Assembly: GCF_026340655.1 (NCBI RefSeq)
Contig: NZ_JAPEOZ010000001.1
Coordinates: 5,766,001 to 5,830,000, forward strand
Direction: 5' to 3'
DNA: 64,000 bases
DNA from: Streptomyces sp. NBC_01275
GTDB lineage: Bacteria > Actinomycetota > Actinomycetes > Streptomycetales > Streptomycetaceae
This document shows, piece after piece, positions 18,918 through 28,102 of this stretch. Positions within the stretch are counted from its first letter, which is position 1. The number at the start of each line of letters is the position of its first letter. Below the pieces are notes generated by a model. The model made no database searches. It saw only the letters and a program-made list of their open reading frames with translations, and was not told where the DNA came from. The position numbers and the translations under genes are program-made.

Positions 18918-19781
18918 GTGCACCGCCGGCACAACGGGCTCAGGACCGCAGTACTCCTCGGGGGACTGTCCGCACTCATCATCGTCATCGGCAGCTTCTT
19001 CGGCCGTATGGGGCTCGTCGTCGCGGTCCTGATCGCGCTCGGAACCAACGCGTACGCGTACTGGAACAGCGACAAGCTGGCGCTACGCGCGATGCGAGCC
19101 CGCCCGGTGAGCGAATTCGAGGCCCCCGCCCTGTACCGGATGGTCCGCGAGCTCTCCACCCAGGCCCGCCAGCCCATGCCCCGCCTGTACATCTCCCCGA
19201 CCGAGGCCCCCAACGCCTTCGCGACCGGGCGCAATCCGCGCAACGCCGCCGTGTGCTGCACCGACGGCATTCTGCGCCTCCTCGACGAGCGCGAACTGCG
19301 CGGCGTCATCGGCCATGAGCTCAGCCACGTCTACAACCGCGACATCCTCATCTCCTCGGTCGCCGGCGCCCTCGCCTCCGTGATCATGTTCCTGGTCAAC
19401 TTCGCCTGGCTGATCCCGATCGGCCGCTCCGACGACGACGACGGCCCCGGCATCCTCGGCATGCTCCTGATCATGATCCTGGGCCCGCTCGCCGCCAGCC
19501 TCATCCAGCTGGCCATCAGCCGCTCCCGGGAGTACGAGGCGGACGCCTCCGGCGCACAGCTCACCGGTGACCCGCTCGCTCTGGCCAGCGCCCTGCGCAA
19601 GCTGGAGACGGGCACCAAGCAGCTCCCGCTGCCGCCGGAGCCCCGGATCGAGACCGCGAGCCACATGATGATCGCGAACCCTTTCCGCCCGGGTCAGGGA
19701 CTCTCCAAGATGTTCTCGACGCATCCGCCGATGGCGGAGCGCATCGCCCGCCTCGAGAAGATGGCGGGCCGCCACCAGTGA
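18918..19781 (+). CDS. htpX: HtpX membrane zinc metalloprotease
   Basis: The protein has 287 residues from GTG 18918 (GGAG 9 bases upstream). The longer in-frame reading from 18804 adds an implausible Gly/Thr/Glu-rich lead and is rejected. Two N-terminal helices (9-48) precede the M48 peptidase domain with HELSH at 133-137 (His133, Glu134, His137) and the third zinc ligand in [15 protein letters not shown]. Another pair of membrane helices lies at about 150-200. HtpX degrades damaged membrane proteins. Placement directly after a large membrane-complex operon hints at a quality-control role, which is inference. Confidence 0.93.
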   Translation: MHRRHNGLRTAVLLGGLSALIIVIGSFFGRMGLVVAVLIALGTNAYAYWNSDKLALRAMRARPVSEFEAPALYRMVRELSTQARQPMPRLYISPTEAPNAFATGRNPRNAAVCCTDGILRLLDERELRGVIGHELSHVYNRDILISSVAGALASVIMFLVNFAWLIPIGRSDDDDGPGILGMLLIMILGPLAASLIQLAISRSREYEADASGAQLTGDPLALASALRKLETGTKQLPLPPEPRIETASHMMIANPFRPGQGLSKMFSTHPPMAERIARLEKMAGRHQ

Positions 19782-19858
19782 GCACGCCCGTCGACTCGTC
19801 GACCTCTTCATGGACGTGCTGACCAAGGCCCCGACTGTGGGCTGAAGCCCCGGATTCC

Positions 19859-20260
19859 TCAGCGTCCGCCGAACGCCTCATCCGTCGAGACGACCTCACG
19901 TCCCAGCGGCATGAGCGAGATGGGGATGAGCTTCAGGTTGGCCCACCCGAACGGGATGCCGATGATCGACAGGAACAGCGGGATGCTCGTGATCAGGTGG
20001 GCGAGAGCCAGCCACCAGCCCGCGAAGATCACCCAGATCACATTGCCGATGAACGACCCCGCACCGGCCCCCGGCCGCTCCACAGTCGTGCGGCCGAACG
20101 GCCAGATGACGAAGCCGGCGATGCGCAGCGACGCGATGCCGAACGGGATGGTGATGATCAGGACGAAGCAGATCAACGCGGCGATCAGGTAGCCGATCGC
20201 CATCCAGATGCCGCAGAAGACGAGCCACAGGATGTTCAGCAGCAGGTTGAAAAGCTTCAT
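19859..20260 (-). CDS. YccF-family inner membrane protein
   Basis: The protein has 133 residues from ATG 20260, preceded by GGAGAGG; the 16-residue upstream extension is rejected. It contains two copies of the YccF domain (DUF307), each a pair of hydrophobic helices ending in IPFG (ITIPFGIASLRIAGFVIWPFG and a matching IIGIPFGWANLKLIPISLMPLG). The function of this family is unknown. It is convergent with htpX and transcribed alone. Confidence 0.85.
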   Translation of the reverse strand: MKLFNLLLNILWLVFCGIWMAIGYLIAALICFVLIITIPFGIASLRIAGFVIWPFGRTTVERPGAGAGSFIGNVIWVIFAGWWLALAHLITSIPLFLSIIGIPFGWANLKLIPISLMPLGREVVSTDEAFGGR

Positions 20261-20492
20261 GATCGGTACCTCTCCAAAGGGATCCGCCGGTACTGCCTGC
20301 TGCCACAAGTATCAGCCGGTCACGCCTTCAGGCGGAACCGGAGCGTCTTTGTAGCGTGATCGGGAACCTACGGAAACGATCCCCTTCGTCAGCGCCGGGT
20401 CGCACGGTTTTCCACAACGGCCCGGTTGTCCACAGGCCGGCCCCGATGCCGGTGGCGGCCCGCATGATGGATCTGCCTCGCCACAGCGCGCC

Positions 20493-21746
20493 CTAGCGTC
20501 CAGCGACCCACATGCGCCGCACGACGTAGGCGACCACACCCACCGCCAACACACCCGCCCCCACGACCACCGACTCTCCCGGCAGCGCGAACGCCAGGAC
20601 CACGCAGCCCAGCAGACCCACCGCAGGCAGGACCCGCCGCACCGGGGCCGGATCGAGGGTCCAGGCGGAGGCGTTGGCCACCGCGTAGTACGTCAGTACA
20701 CCGAAGGAGGAGAAACCGATCGCGCCCCGCACGTCCACCGTGGCGGCGAGGACCGCGACCACCGCGCCCACGGCCAGCTCGGCCCGGTGCGGTACCTGAA
20801 ATCGCGGATGCACGGCCGCCAGCGCGCCCGGCAGATGCCGGTCCCGGGCCATGGCCAGCGTCGTGCGCGAGACGCCCAGGACCAGGGCGAGCAGCGAGCC
20901 CAGCGCGGCCACGGCCGCCCCGACCCGGACCACCGGGACCAGCCCCGGCGCCCCGGCCGCCCGCACCGCCTCGGTCAGCGGCGCGCCCGCCCGCCCGAGT
21001 TCGCCCGACCCCAGTACGGAAAGGACGGCGACCGCCACACACGCGTACACGGCCAGCGTGATGCCCAGCGCCAGGGGGATCGCGCGAGGGATGGTGCGCG
21101 CCGGATCCCGCACCTCCTCGCCGAGAGTCGCGATGCGCGCGTACCCGGCGAACGCGAAGAACAGCAGACCTGCGGCCTGCAGCACCCCTGCGAGGCCACC
21201 GGAGGCCCCGACGTCCAGCCGCCCGGCGTCGGAAGCCCCGGATCCCAGGCACACGACCACCACGGAAGCGAGGACCGCCAGGACCACCGCCACGATCACC
21301 CGCGTCAGCCGTGCGGACTTCTGGACACCGCCGTAGTTCACCGCGGTCAGCGCCGCCACGGCCGCGACCGCCACCGCGTGCGCCTGCCCCGGCCAGACGT
21401 ACGCCCCGACCGTCAACGCCATCGCCGCACAGGAGGCCGTCTTCCCGACCACGAACGACCAGCCGGCCAGGTATCCCCAGAACGCCCCCAGCCGCTCGCG
21501 TCCGTACACGTAGGTGCCGCCCGAGGCCGGATACAGGGCGGCGAGCCGCGCCGACGACATGGCGTTGCAGTAGGCGACCAGCGCGGCGAGCGCGAGTCCG
21601 AGCAGCAGCCCCGAGCCCGCGGCGTGCGCGGCGGGAGCCAGCGCGGCGAAGACGCCTGCCCCGATCATCGAGCCGAGCCCGACGACCACGGCGTCCCCCA
21701 CGCCCAGCGTCCGCCGCAGCTCGGCGGAGGGTGCGGACTGTGTCAT
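20493..21746 (-). CDS. APC-family amino acid permease
   Basis: The protein has 417 residues from ATG 21746 (MTQSAPSAELRRTLGVGDAV); the longer frame upstream lacks support. It has about 12 membrane helices. The first contains the substrate-binding GSMIGAGVF motif, followed by YPASGGTYVYGRERLG and later FFAFAGYARIATLGEEVRDP, all typical of the amino acid/polyamine/organocation superfamily (YfnA-like). The substrate cannot be read from the sequence. A 20-base perfect palindrome lies 33 bases upstream of the start, suggesting specific regulation. Confidence 0.88.
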   Translation of the reverse strand: MTQSAPSAELRRTLGVGDAVVVGLGSMIGAGVFAALAPAAHAAGSGLLLGLALAALVAYCNAMSSARLAALYPASGGTYVYGRERLGAFWGYLAGWSFVVGKTASCAAMALTVGAYVWPGQAHAVAVAAVAALTAVNYGGVQKSARLTRVIVAVVLAVLASVVVVCLGSGASDAGRLDVGASGGLAGVLQAAGLLFFAFAGYARIATLGEEVRDPARTIPRAIPLALGITLAVYACVAVAVLSVLGSGELGRAGAPLTEAVRAAGAPGLVPVVRVGAAVAALGSLLALVLGVSRTTLAMARDRHLPGALAAVHPRFQVPHRAELAVGAVVAVLAATVDVRGAIGFSSFGVLTYYAVANASAWTLDPAPVRRVLPAVGLLGCVVLAFALPGESVVVGAGVLAVGVVAYVVRRMWVAGR

Positions 21747-21778
21747 GTGCCGCACCCTACTGATCCGGGGAACCGCCG

Positions 21779-21798
21779 GACGACGTCGCGACGTCGTC
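21779..21798. promoter_or_regulatory. 20-bp perfect palindrome upstream of the permease
   Basis: GACGACGTCGCGACGTCGTC is its own reverse complement. It lies 33 bases upstream of the permease ATG in a region where a promoter is expected. It is a candidate operator for a dimeric regulator, and no regulator gene is adjacent. Confidence 0.5.
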
Positions 21799-21859
21799 CC
21801 CGACGCATCGAAATGAAAACCGAACGAACCGAACACAGAACGACACGGCACAACGCGTC

Positions 21860-21961
21860 ATGCCGTGCCATGCCGTGCCATGCAACGACATGACCCAACC
21901 CGCGAGCGCTGCGGGGACGCGGGACGGCCGGATGTCCGGACGTCCGGACGGCCGGATGTCC
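21860..21961. repeat. Repeat cluster upstream of the GlsB-like gene
   Basis: Bases 21860-21883 hold tandem ATGCCGTGCC units. Bases 21923-21937 and 21947-21961 are identical 15-bp copies of GACGGCCGGATGTCC, and they overlap a perfect 16-bp palindrome GTCCGGACGTCCGGAC at 21934-21949. The whole 304-base gap (21747-22050) has no convincing gene. Confidence 0.75.
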
Positions 21962-22050
21962 AGGGACACCACGCGCGAGCACAGCCTGTCCGGATCCACA
22001 TCACAGCGCCGGGACAGCGTGGGCACAGAACGGAAGGGCAGGTTCAGGAC

Positions 22051-22317
22051 ATGAGCATCATCAGCTGGATCATTCTGGGGCTGTTGGCCGGAGTCATCGC
22101 CAAGGTCCTGCTGCCGGGCCGTGACCCGGGCGGCTTCATCGGCACGACCCTCATCGGCGTCGCGGGCGCGTTCATCGGCGGCTGGATATCGGCCCGCTGG
22201 CTGGACCACCCCATCGCCAAGGACTTCTACGACGGCGCCACCTGGGCCGCGGCGATCGGCGGCTCGCTCGTGCTCCTGATCGTCTACCGCCTCCTGTTCG
22301 GCAACTCGCGCGACTGA
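22051..22317 (+). CDS. GlsB/YeaQ/YmgE-family small membrane protein
   Basis: The protein has 88 residues from ATG 22051, with an AGG-type ribosome site. It has three hydrophobic helices with the family features MSIISWIILGLLAGVIAKVL, LLPGRDPGGFIGTTLIGVAG and AFIGGWI. These proteins are induced by stress in several bacteria and are of unknown mechanism; in Streptomyces they are often linked to envelope stress. An intrinsic bidirectional hairpin follows. Confidence 0.88.
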   Translation: MSIISWIILGLLAGVIAKVLLPGRDPGGFIGTTLIGVAGAFIGGWISARWLDHPIAKDFYDGATWAAAIGGSLVLLIVYRLLFGNSRD

Positions 22318-22347
22318 GCGCGCCCCTGGCCGCAGCGACAGGAGTAG

Positions 22348-22377
22348 AGGGGTGGGCGCCGACGGGCGTCCACCCCT
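22348..22377. terminator. Bidirectional hairpin between GlsB-like gene and yajQ
   Basis: AGGGGTGG (22348-22355) pairs with CCACCCCT (22370-22377), and the inner GCGCC/GGGCGT bases extend the stem. It sits between convergent genes and serves both. There is no clear U-tract, which is common for Streptomyces terminators. Confidence 0.65.
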
Positions 22378-22413
22378 CCTCGTACCGCCTCGCTCGTGGC
22401 GTCTGCCGTGTGC

Positions 22414-22902
22414 CTACCGGTAGTTCACGAACTGCAGGGCGAAGTCGAAGTCCTGGCCCTTCAGGAGGGCGATGACGGCCTGCAGGTCGTCGCGGCTCTT
22501 GGAACTGACACGCAGCTCCTCGCCCTGCACCTGGGCCTTCACGCCCTTGGGGCCCTCGTCGCGGATGAGCTTCGCCACCTTCTTCGCGTTGTCCTGGGAG
22601 ATGCCCTCCTGGATCTCCGCGAAGAGCTTGTACTCCTTGCCGGAGAGCTGCGGCTCGCCGGCCTCCAGCGCCTTCAGCGAGATCCCGCGCTTGATCAGCT
22701 TGGACTGGAAGACGTCGAGGACGGCCTTCACCCGGTCCTCGGAGTTCGCCTCCATCAGGATCTTCTCGCCGGACCACGAGATCGAGGCGCCCACGCCCTT
22801 GAAGTCGTAGCGCTGCGAGATCTCCTTGGCGGCCTGGTTGAGGGCGTTGTCGACCTCCTGCCGCTCGACCTTCGAGACGATGTCGAAACTGGAGTCGGCC
22901 AT
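22414..22902 (-). CDS. yajQ: YajQ-family nucleotide-binding protein
   Basis: The protein has 162 residues from ATG 22902, with AAGGAG 11 bases upstream. The sequence [26 protein letters not shown] and a C-terminal FALQFVNYR are standard for YajQ (UPF0234), a two-domain fold. Members bind nucleotides, and in Xanthomonas a homologue binds c-di-GMP and partners a LysR regulator. Its role in actinobacteria is unknown. The length matches the family. Confidence 0.94.
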   Translation of the reverse strand: MADSSFDIVSKVERQEVDNALNQAAKEISQRYDFKGVGASISWSGEKILMEANSEDRVKAVLDVFQSKLIKRGISLKALEAGEPQLSGKEYKLFAEIQEGISQDNAKKVAKLIRDEGPKGVKAQVQGEELRVSSKSRDDLQAVIALLKGQDFDFALQFVNYR

Positions 22903-23128
22903 GTCCTGTGGCTCCTTGTATCGGGGTGCGTGTCGGGTGCGTATCGGCGTGCGTGGGGGTGGCCGCCGAGCCCGGCGTGGTCCCGGGCCGCATCCGCACA
23001 AGCCTAGCCACCCAGCCCCCTCCGGGCGGCGAGGAATCAGGTGGCGAAGCACCCCTGGGCATCGGGTATTGTTTACGTCGTTGCCAGGGAGCACCGCCGA
23101 AAAGCGGTTCGAATCGGCGGCAAACCCC

Positions 23129-23210
23129 GGCGGTGTGCCCGAGCGGCCAAAGGGAGCAGACTGTAAATCTGCCGGCTCAGCCTTCCCAGGTTCGAATCCT
23201 GGCGCCGCCA
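23129..23210 (+). tRNA. tRNA-Tyr (GTA)
   Basis: This 82-nt class II tRNA has the acceptor stem GGCGGTG / CGCCGCC with one G-T pair, the anticodon stem-loop GCAGA-CTGTAAA-TCTGC (anticodon GTA at 23163-23165), a long variable arm, and the T arm with GGTTCGAATCC. CCA is not encoded. In S. coelicolor the tRNA-Tyr gene is the known attachment site of the integrative plasmid SLP1. Confidence 0.97.
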
Positions 23211-23221
23211 CGCTGAGAACG

Positions 23222-23263
23222 AAGGGTCCGTGACCTGCTTAAACAGCAGGTCACGGGCCCTTT
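23222..23263 (+). terminator. Intrinsic terminator of tRNA-Tyr
   Basis: An 18-bp stem, AAGGGTCCGTGACCTGCT against AGCAGGTCACGGGCCCTT with one G-T pair and a 5-base loop, ends in TTT. It begins 11 bases after the tRNA. Confidence 0.9.
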
Positions 23264-23414
23264 GTCGTGCGTCCATGAGAGCGGTGCGCTGTCTCAAACC
23301 GTCCCGCGCTCGATCACTCGCACCTGCATGGTCCCTCGTCGCGGTCGACGCAGACGCCGCAGAACAACCTGCTGTTCGACGGCTCGCCGCACAAGGTGCG
23401 GGGGGCGGGCCCCT

Positions 23415-23726
23415 TCACCCTCCCTCAGAGGGCTCAGAGGGGTCCTCCGGAGCCTCGGCCGCGGGCGACTTCGCCGTCCGCTTCACCTCCGCCTCCACGT
23501 CGTTACGGGGCCTGCCCTCGTCCTTGGCGTATTCGGTCACCGCGGCCTGGTTGTCGCGGGCGAGGTCGCGCCAGGCGCGCCAGGCGGTTTCGTAGGTGTC
23601 GGTCTGGGTCTCCGACCAGGGGGCGGCCGTGGGCGCGCCGTAGGCGTCCCGTAGTTCCTCGACCCTCGCGTGCGCCTCGTCGGCCGCGCGCTGCTTCTCC
23701 ACGAGTTCCTCGAAGGTATGTGCCAC
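23415..23726 (-). CDS. Conserved hypothetical, charged helical protein
   Basis: The protein has 103 residues from GTG 23726 (MAHTFEELVEKQRAADEAHA). The longer reading from 23834 adds a Pro/Arg-rich shadow lead. It is hydrophilic and rich in Ala, Glu and Arg. A helical N-terminal half contains WRAWRDLARDNQAAVTEYAK, and the C-terminus is an acidic Pro/Ser/Glu tail. I recognise no domain. It is divergent from the small CPEC protein, with 97 bases between them. Confidence 0.65.
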   Translation of the reverse strand: MAHTFEELVEKQRAADEAHARVEELRDAYGAPTAAPWSETQTDTYETAWRAWRDLARDNQAAVTEYAKDEGRPRNDVEAEVKRTAKSPAAEAPEDPSEPSEGG

Positions 23727-23823
23727 GTGTACGGATGCTAAGCAGGTCAGCGCACTTGCGCGCGGTGAGCGCGCGCGTGCCGCGACGCCGTACCCGCGTG
23801 GCCCACTGGGGCACACTGGCTCC

Positions 23824-24045
23824 ATGTCGCCCATGTCCAGCCGCCGCAGAACGTGCCCCGAGTGCCGTCGAGAGATCGCCGTCGTCGCCGGACGGTTCGC
23901 CCGGCACGACCCGCCCGGCGCACGGGACAGCGGGGAGCTCGTCTCCTGCCCCGGCTCCCGCCGGACGGCACAACTGGGCGCGGCCCAGCCGTCGTTGGAC
24001 GGCTACGTCCTCCCGGAGTTCCCGGGGCAACTCCCCTTGTTCTAG
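23824..24045 (+). CDS. Small conserved hypothetical with a CPEC motif
   Basis: The protein has 73 residues; ATG 23824 and ATG 23833 are both possible. It carries RRTCPECRREIAVVAGRFARHD and a downstream Cys in GELVSCPGS, a pattern that could bind zinc (CxxC plus His/Cys), and ends PEFPGQLPLF. The function is unknown. Codon bias in this frame is normal for the genome, supporting a real gene. Confidence 0.6.
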   Translation: MSPMSSRRRTCPECRREIAVVAGRFARHDPPGARDSGELVSCPGSRRTAQLGAAQPSLDGYVLPEFPGQLPLF

Positions 24046-24077
24046 TCCGTCCCCTTGTTCTACTCCGCCCGTTCTCC

Positions 24078-24734
24078 TCAGTTCCCCGCCACCGACTTCA
24101 CCGCCACCGACACCGGCGTCGAGCCGCTGATCAGCTCCAGGGTGAGGCCGGACGTTGCGGGGGTGTCCAGGAGTTCGGCCAGGGCGGCGGCCACGTCGTC
24201 GCGCGGGACCTGGCCGCGGCCCGTGTGCGCCTCGAGGCGGACGAGGCCCGTGCCGGCGTCGTTGGTCAGTGCTCCGGGGCGCAGGATCGTCCAGTCGAGG
24301 GCGTCCAGACCCTGCACGTACGCGTCCGCCTCGCCCTTGGCGCGCTGATAGACGTCGAAGATGTCGTCGCCCGGGTGGGCGGGGTCCGCGCCCATGGACG
24401 ACACGACCACGAAGCGCCGTACGCCCGCCAGGACCGCCGCGTCGGCGAACAGCACGGCCGCGCCCTTGTCCACCGTGTCCTTGCGGGCCACCCCGCTGCC
24501 CGGGCCCGCGCCCGCCGCGAACACCGCCGCGTCCGCGCCCCGCAGCCGCTGTGCGACCTCCTCGACCGACGCCGACTCCAGGTCCAGGACGATCGGTTCG
24601 GCGCCGGCCGCCCGCAGATCGTCGCCCTGCTCGGCCTTGCGGACGATCCCCGCGACCTCGTCGCCGCGCGCGGCGAGCAGACGCTCCAGCCGCAGCGCGA
24701 TCTGACCATGACCACCAGCGATGACAATGCGCAT
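24078..24734 (-). CDS. NAD(P)-binding protein, atypical SDR (NmrA/YwnB-like)
   Basis: The protein has 218 residues from ATG 24734. It starts MRIVIAGGHGQIALRLERLL, a GxxGxxA dinucleotide loop, with RKAEQGDDLRAAGAEPIVLD as the second strand and RFVVVSSMGAD and YQRAKGEADAYVQ later. The latter carries a YxxxK-like motif. This belongs to the NAD(P)H-binding atypical reductases. The substrate is not predictable. Confidence 0.85.
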   Translation of the reverse strand: MRIVIAGGHGQIALRLERLLAARGDEVAGIVRKAEQGDDLRAAGAEPIVLDLESASVEEVAQRLRGADAAVFAAGAGPGSGVARKDTVDKGAAVLFADAAVLAGVRRFVVVSSMGADPAHPGDDIFDVYQRAKGEADAYVQGLDALDWTILRPGALTNDAGTGLVRLEAHTGRGQVPRDDVAAALAELLDTPATSGLTLELISGSTPVSVAVKSVAGN

Positions 24735-24861
24735 GCTTCCGACCGTACGCCCGCCCGGCCCCGTCCGCCGAACGACGTCGACCGACCACCGACACCCAGG
24801 TCCCACCGCCCCAGCCTCACCAAAGCCCCCCGAGCAGCCGCGCGAACAGCCACGAACAGCC

Positions 24862-26166
<1,305 letters not shown>

Positions 26167-26373
26167 CGCGCTCCAGGGGCGGTGGGGCAGGCCGAGGGGG
26201 CTCGGGCAAGATCACGCAGAGTGAGTCGAGCCTAGGGCGGAGGGCCGGCGCCGGCGGGGAGGAGCGCAATAGTCGTACCGGTGTGGTCCGCCGTGCGGGA
26301 GGGGCTCGGGAGGCCGCCGGGACCTTGGGGAAACGGCCGCCAGGACGCCCCCGGAGGACCCCGCGAAACGGAT

Positions 26374-26403
26374 TTGGGTGAACGGCGGCGGACCGTGTAA
26401 TGT
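26374..26403 (+). promoter_or_regulatory. Promoter of the tRNA-Thr/tRNA-Met unit
   Basis: A -35-like TTGGGT (26374-26379) and a -10-like TAATGT (26398-26403) are separated by 18 bases and end 11 bases before the mature tRNA-Thr. This fits a vegetative sigma-factor promoter. Confidence 0.6.
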
Positions 26404-26414
26404 CTTCATCGCTC

Positions 26415-26487
26415 GCCCCAATAGCTCAGTCGGTAGAGCGTCTCCATGGTAAGGAGAAGGTCTACGGTTCGATTCCGTATTGGGGCT
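26415..26487 (+). tRNA. tRNA-Thr (GGT)
   Basis: This 73-nt tRNA has acceptor stem GCCCCAA / TTGGGGC, D arm GCTCAGTCGGTAGAGC, anticodon stem-loop TCTCC-ATGGTAA-GGAGA with anticodon GGT, and T arm CGGTTCGATTCCG. It is followed 46 bases later by tRNA-Met. Confidence 0.97.
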
Positions 26488-26533
26488 CTGGTGGGTGAGG
26501 TTCCCGTCGCAAGGCGGGACCTGATCCCATCAA

Positions 26534-26606
26534 AGCGGTGTAGCTCAGTCGGTAGAGCAAGCGGCTCATAATCGCTGTGTCACCGGTTCAAGTCCGGTCA
26601 CCGCTA
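26534..26606 (+). tRNA. tRNA-Met (CAT), elongator type
   Basis: This 73-nt tRNA has acceptor stem AGCGGTG / CACCGCT, anticodon loop CTCATAA (anticodon CAT), and T arm CCGGTTCAAGTCCGG. The paired first base and the lack of three G-C pairs in the anticodon stem argue for the elongator rather than the initiator. Confidence 0.95.
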
Positions 26607-26611
26607 CTGAC

Positions 26612-26655
26612 AGTAGCCGATTGTGGGGTCGGTCCTTCGATCGGCTACTCTTTTA
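26612..26655 (+). terminator. Hairpin with T-run after tRNA-Met
   Basis: AGTAGCCGAT (26612-26621) pairs perfectly with ATCGGCTACT (26640-26649), followed by CTTTTAT. It lies between tRNA-Met and rpmG and probably separates or attenuates transcription into rpmG. Confidence 0.75.
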
Positions 26656-26695
26656 TGCGTTAATAAGTCCCATCCGTTCGTCAAGGAGCACTCCT

Positions 26696-26860
26696 GTGGC
26701 TGCCACCGACGTCCGCCCGAAGATCACGCTGGCCTGCGTGGAGTGCAAGGAGCGGAACTACATCACCAAGAAGAACCGGCGTAACAACCCGGACCGACTG
26801 GAGATGAAGAAGCACTGCCCGCGTTGCAACGCGCACACCGCGCACCGCGAAACGCGATAA
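26696..26860 (+). CDS. rpmG: 50S ribosomal protein L33, zinc-binding form
   Basis: The protein has 54 residues from GTG 26696 with CAAGGAGCA upstream. It contains [18 protein letters not shown] and [14 protein letters not shown]. The two CxxC pairs show the zinc-ribbon (C+) form of L33. Streptomyces also encode zinc-free paralogues under Zur control; this C+ copy next to tRNA-Thr and tRNA-Met is in the usual Streptomyces position. Confidence 0.95.
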   Translation: MAATDVRPKITLACVECKERNYITKKNRRNNPDRLEMKKHCPRCNAHTAHRETR

Positions 26861-26979
26861 ATCAGGCTCGTATGCGAGGCCGTCCCCGAGTGATCGGGGG
26901 CGGCCTCGCGTCGTTGAACCCGTTGCACGATCCGTACCGGTCAGCAGAGCAAGAGAGCAAGCAGGAGGTGCCGACGCCC

Positions 26980-27489
26980 ATGGCGCTCGACCAGTCCTTC
27001 GTAGGGCGGATCTACCCGCCCACCGATCCCTATGAGGTCGGCCGGGAGAAGATCCGTGAGTTCGCGGAGGCCGTGGGGGACACCAACCCGGTGTACACCG
27101 ACCCGGAGGCCGCCAAGGCGCTCGGGTACGCCGATGTGATCGCCCCGCCGACCTTCGTGTTCTCGATCACCTTCAAGGCGGCCGGGCAGGTCGTCCAGGA
27201 CCCCCAGCTGGGCCTGGACTACGGCCGCGTGGTGCACGGCGACCAGAAGTTCGCCTACAAGCGCCCGGTGCGCGCCGGTGACCGGCTCACGGTCACCTCG
27301 ACCATCGAGGCCGTCAAGTCCATGGCCGGCAACGACATCCTGGACATCCGCGGCGAGGTCCACGACGAGGCCGGCGAGCACGTCGTGACCGCCTGGACCA
27401 AGCTCGTCGCCCGCGCGGCGGAGCCCACGGGCTCCACGGTCCCTGCGGGCTCCACGGGCTCCACGGGCTCCAAAGAAGGGGAGGCGTGA
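26980..27489 (+). CDS. hadA: MaoC-like dehydratase subunit, HadA-type
   Basis: The protein has 169 residues from ATG 26980, with GGAGG upstream. It starts MALDQSFVGRIYPPTDPYEV and has the FAS1-like hot-dog fold with VYTDPEAAKALGYADVIAPP. The catalytic Asp-His pair of R-hydratases is absent, as expected for the non-catalytic HadA-type subunit that pairs with HadB. The last 20 residues are a Gly-Ser-Thr-rich tail. In mycobacteria HadAB dehydrates hydroxyacyl chains of FAS-II; Streptomyces lacks mycolates, so the substrate here is open. hadB follows seven bases later. Confidence 0.87.
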   Translation: MALDQSFVGRIYPPTDPYEVGREKIREFAEAVGDTNPVYTDPEAAKALGYADVIAPPTFVFSITFKAAGQVVQDPQLGLDYGRVVHGDQKFAYKRPVRAGDRLTVTSTIEAVKSMAGNDILDIRGEVHDEAGEHVVTAWTKLVARAAEPTGSTVPAGSTGSTGSKEGEA

Positions 27490-27496
27490 GGAACCG

Positions 27497-27925
27497 ATGA
27501 CGGCGAAGATCGCTTACGACGACGTCGAGGTCGGCACCGAGTTGCCGGCCCGCTCCTTCCCCGTGGACCGCGCCACGCTGGTCCGCTACGCGGGCGCCTC
27601 CGGGGACTTCAACCCCATCCACTGGAACGAGAAGTTCGCCAAGGAGGTGGGCCTGCCGGACGTCATCGCGCACGGCATGTTCACCATGGCCGAGGCGATC
27701 CGCGTCGTCACCGACTGGACCGGCGACCCGGGCGCGGTCGTCGACTACGGCGTCCGCTTCACCCGGCCGGTCGTCGTGCCGAACGACGACCAGGGCGCCG
27801 TGATCGAGGTCACCGGCAAGGTGGCCGCCAAGCTCGACGACCACACCGTCCGGGTCGACCTGACGGTGACCAGCGGTGGACAGAAGGTGCTCGGGATGTC
27901 CCGGGCGGTCGTACGGCTGGGCTGA
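27497..27925 (+). CDS. hadB: MaoC-like dehydratase, catalytic HadB-type
   Basis: The protein has 142 residues from ATG 27497. It has the hot-dog hydratase motif with the catalytic Asp and His in GDFNPIHWNEKFAKEVGLPD, followed by VIAHGMFTMAEAIRVV. It forms the active half of a heterodimer with the preceding gene, inferred from the Had systems. The operon rpmG - hadA - hadB is conserved in actinobacteria. Confidence 0.88.
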   Translation: MTAKIAYDDVEVGTELPARSFPVDRATLVRYAGASGDFNPIHWNEKFAKEVGLPDVIAHGMFTMAEAIRVVTDWTGDPGAVVDYGVRFTRPVVVPNDDQGAVIEVTGKVAAKLDDHTVRVDLTVTSGGQKVLGMSRAVVRLG

Positions 27926-27945
27926 GAGCTCGCGTGTCGCGTGAT

Positions 27946-27980
27946 GTAAGGGGCGTTCCTCCAGGGGAAGCGCCCCTTAC
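27946..27980 (+). terminator. Terminator after hadB
   Basis: GTAAGGGGCG (27946-27955) and CGCCCCTTAC (27971-27980) are perfect arms, with TTCC/GGAA extending the stem past a one-base bulge. It ends the hadAB operon before the TetR unit. Confidence 0.8.
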
Positions 27981-28066
27981 TCGTAACAGGCAGTCACCTG
28001 GACGGGCGCTCCTTACCGGCCGCGCCTGTGATCCGCCTCTCCTTGCGTCTCGCCCACGACACCCCC

Positions 28067-28095
28067 TTGACGTAGTTAGTGATTGGGCACTAACT
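28067..28095 (+). promoter_or_regulatory. TetR operator overlapping the regulator's promoter
   Basis: TTGACG at 28067-28072 is a good -35. The inverted repeat GTTAGT-N8-ACTAAC (28075-28094, extended by one base each side to AGTTAGTG / CACTAACT at 28074-28095) covers the spacer and the -10 region. The same motif with the same spacing stands before the MFS gene. Confidence 0.8.
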
Positions 28096-28102
28096 TTGCC
28101 GC

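Noticed and set aside
23129..24045. Integrated SLP1-type element beside tRNA-Tyr
   Set aside because: No integrase, replication or transfer gene, and no duplicated tRNA 3' end is seen nearby.
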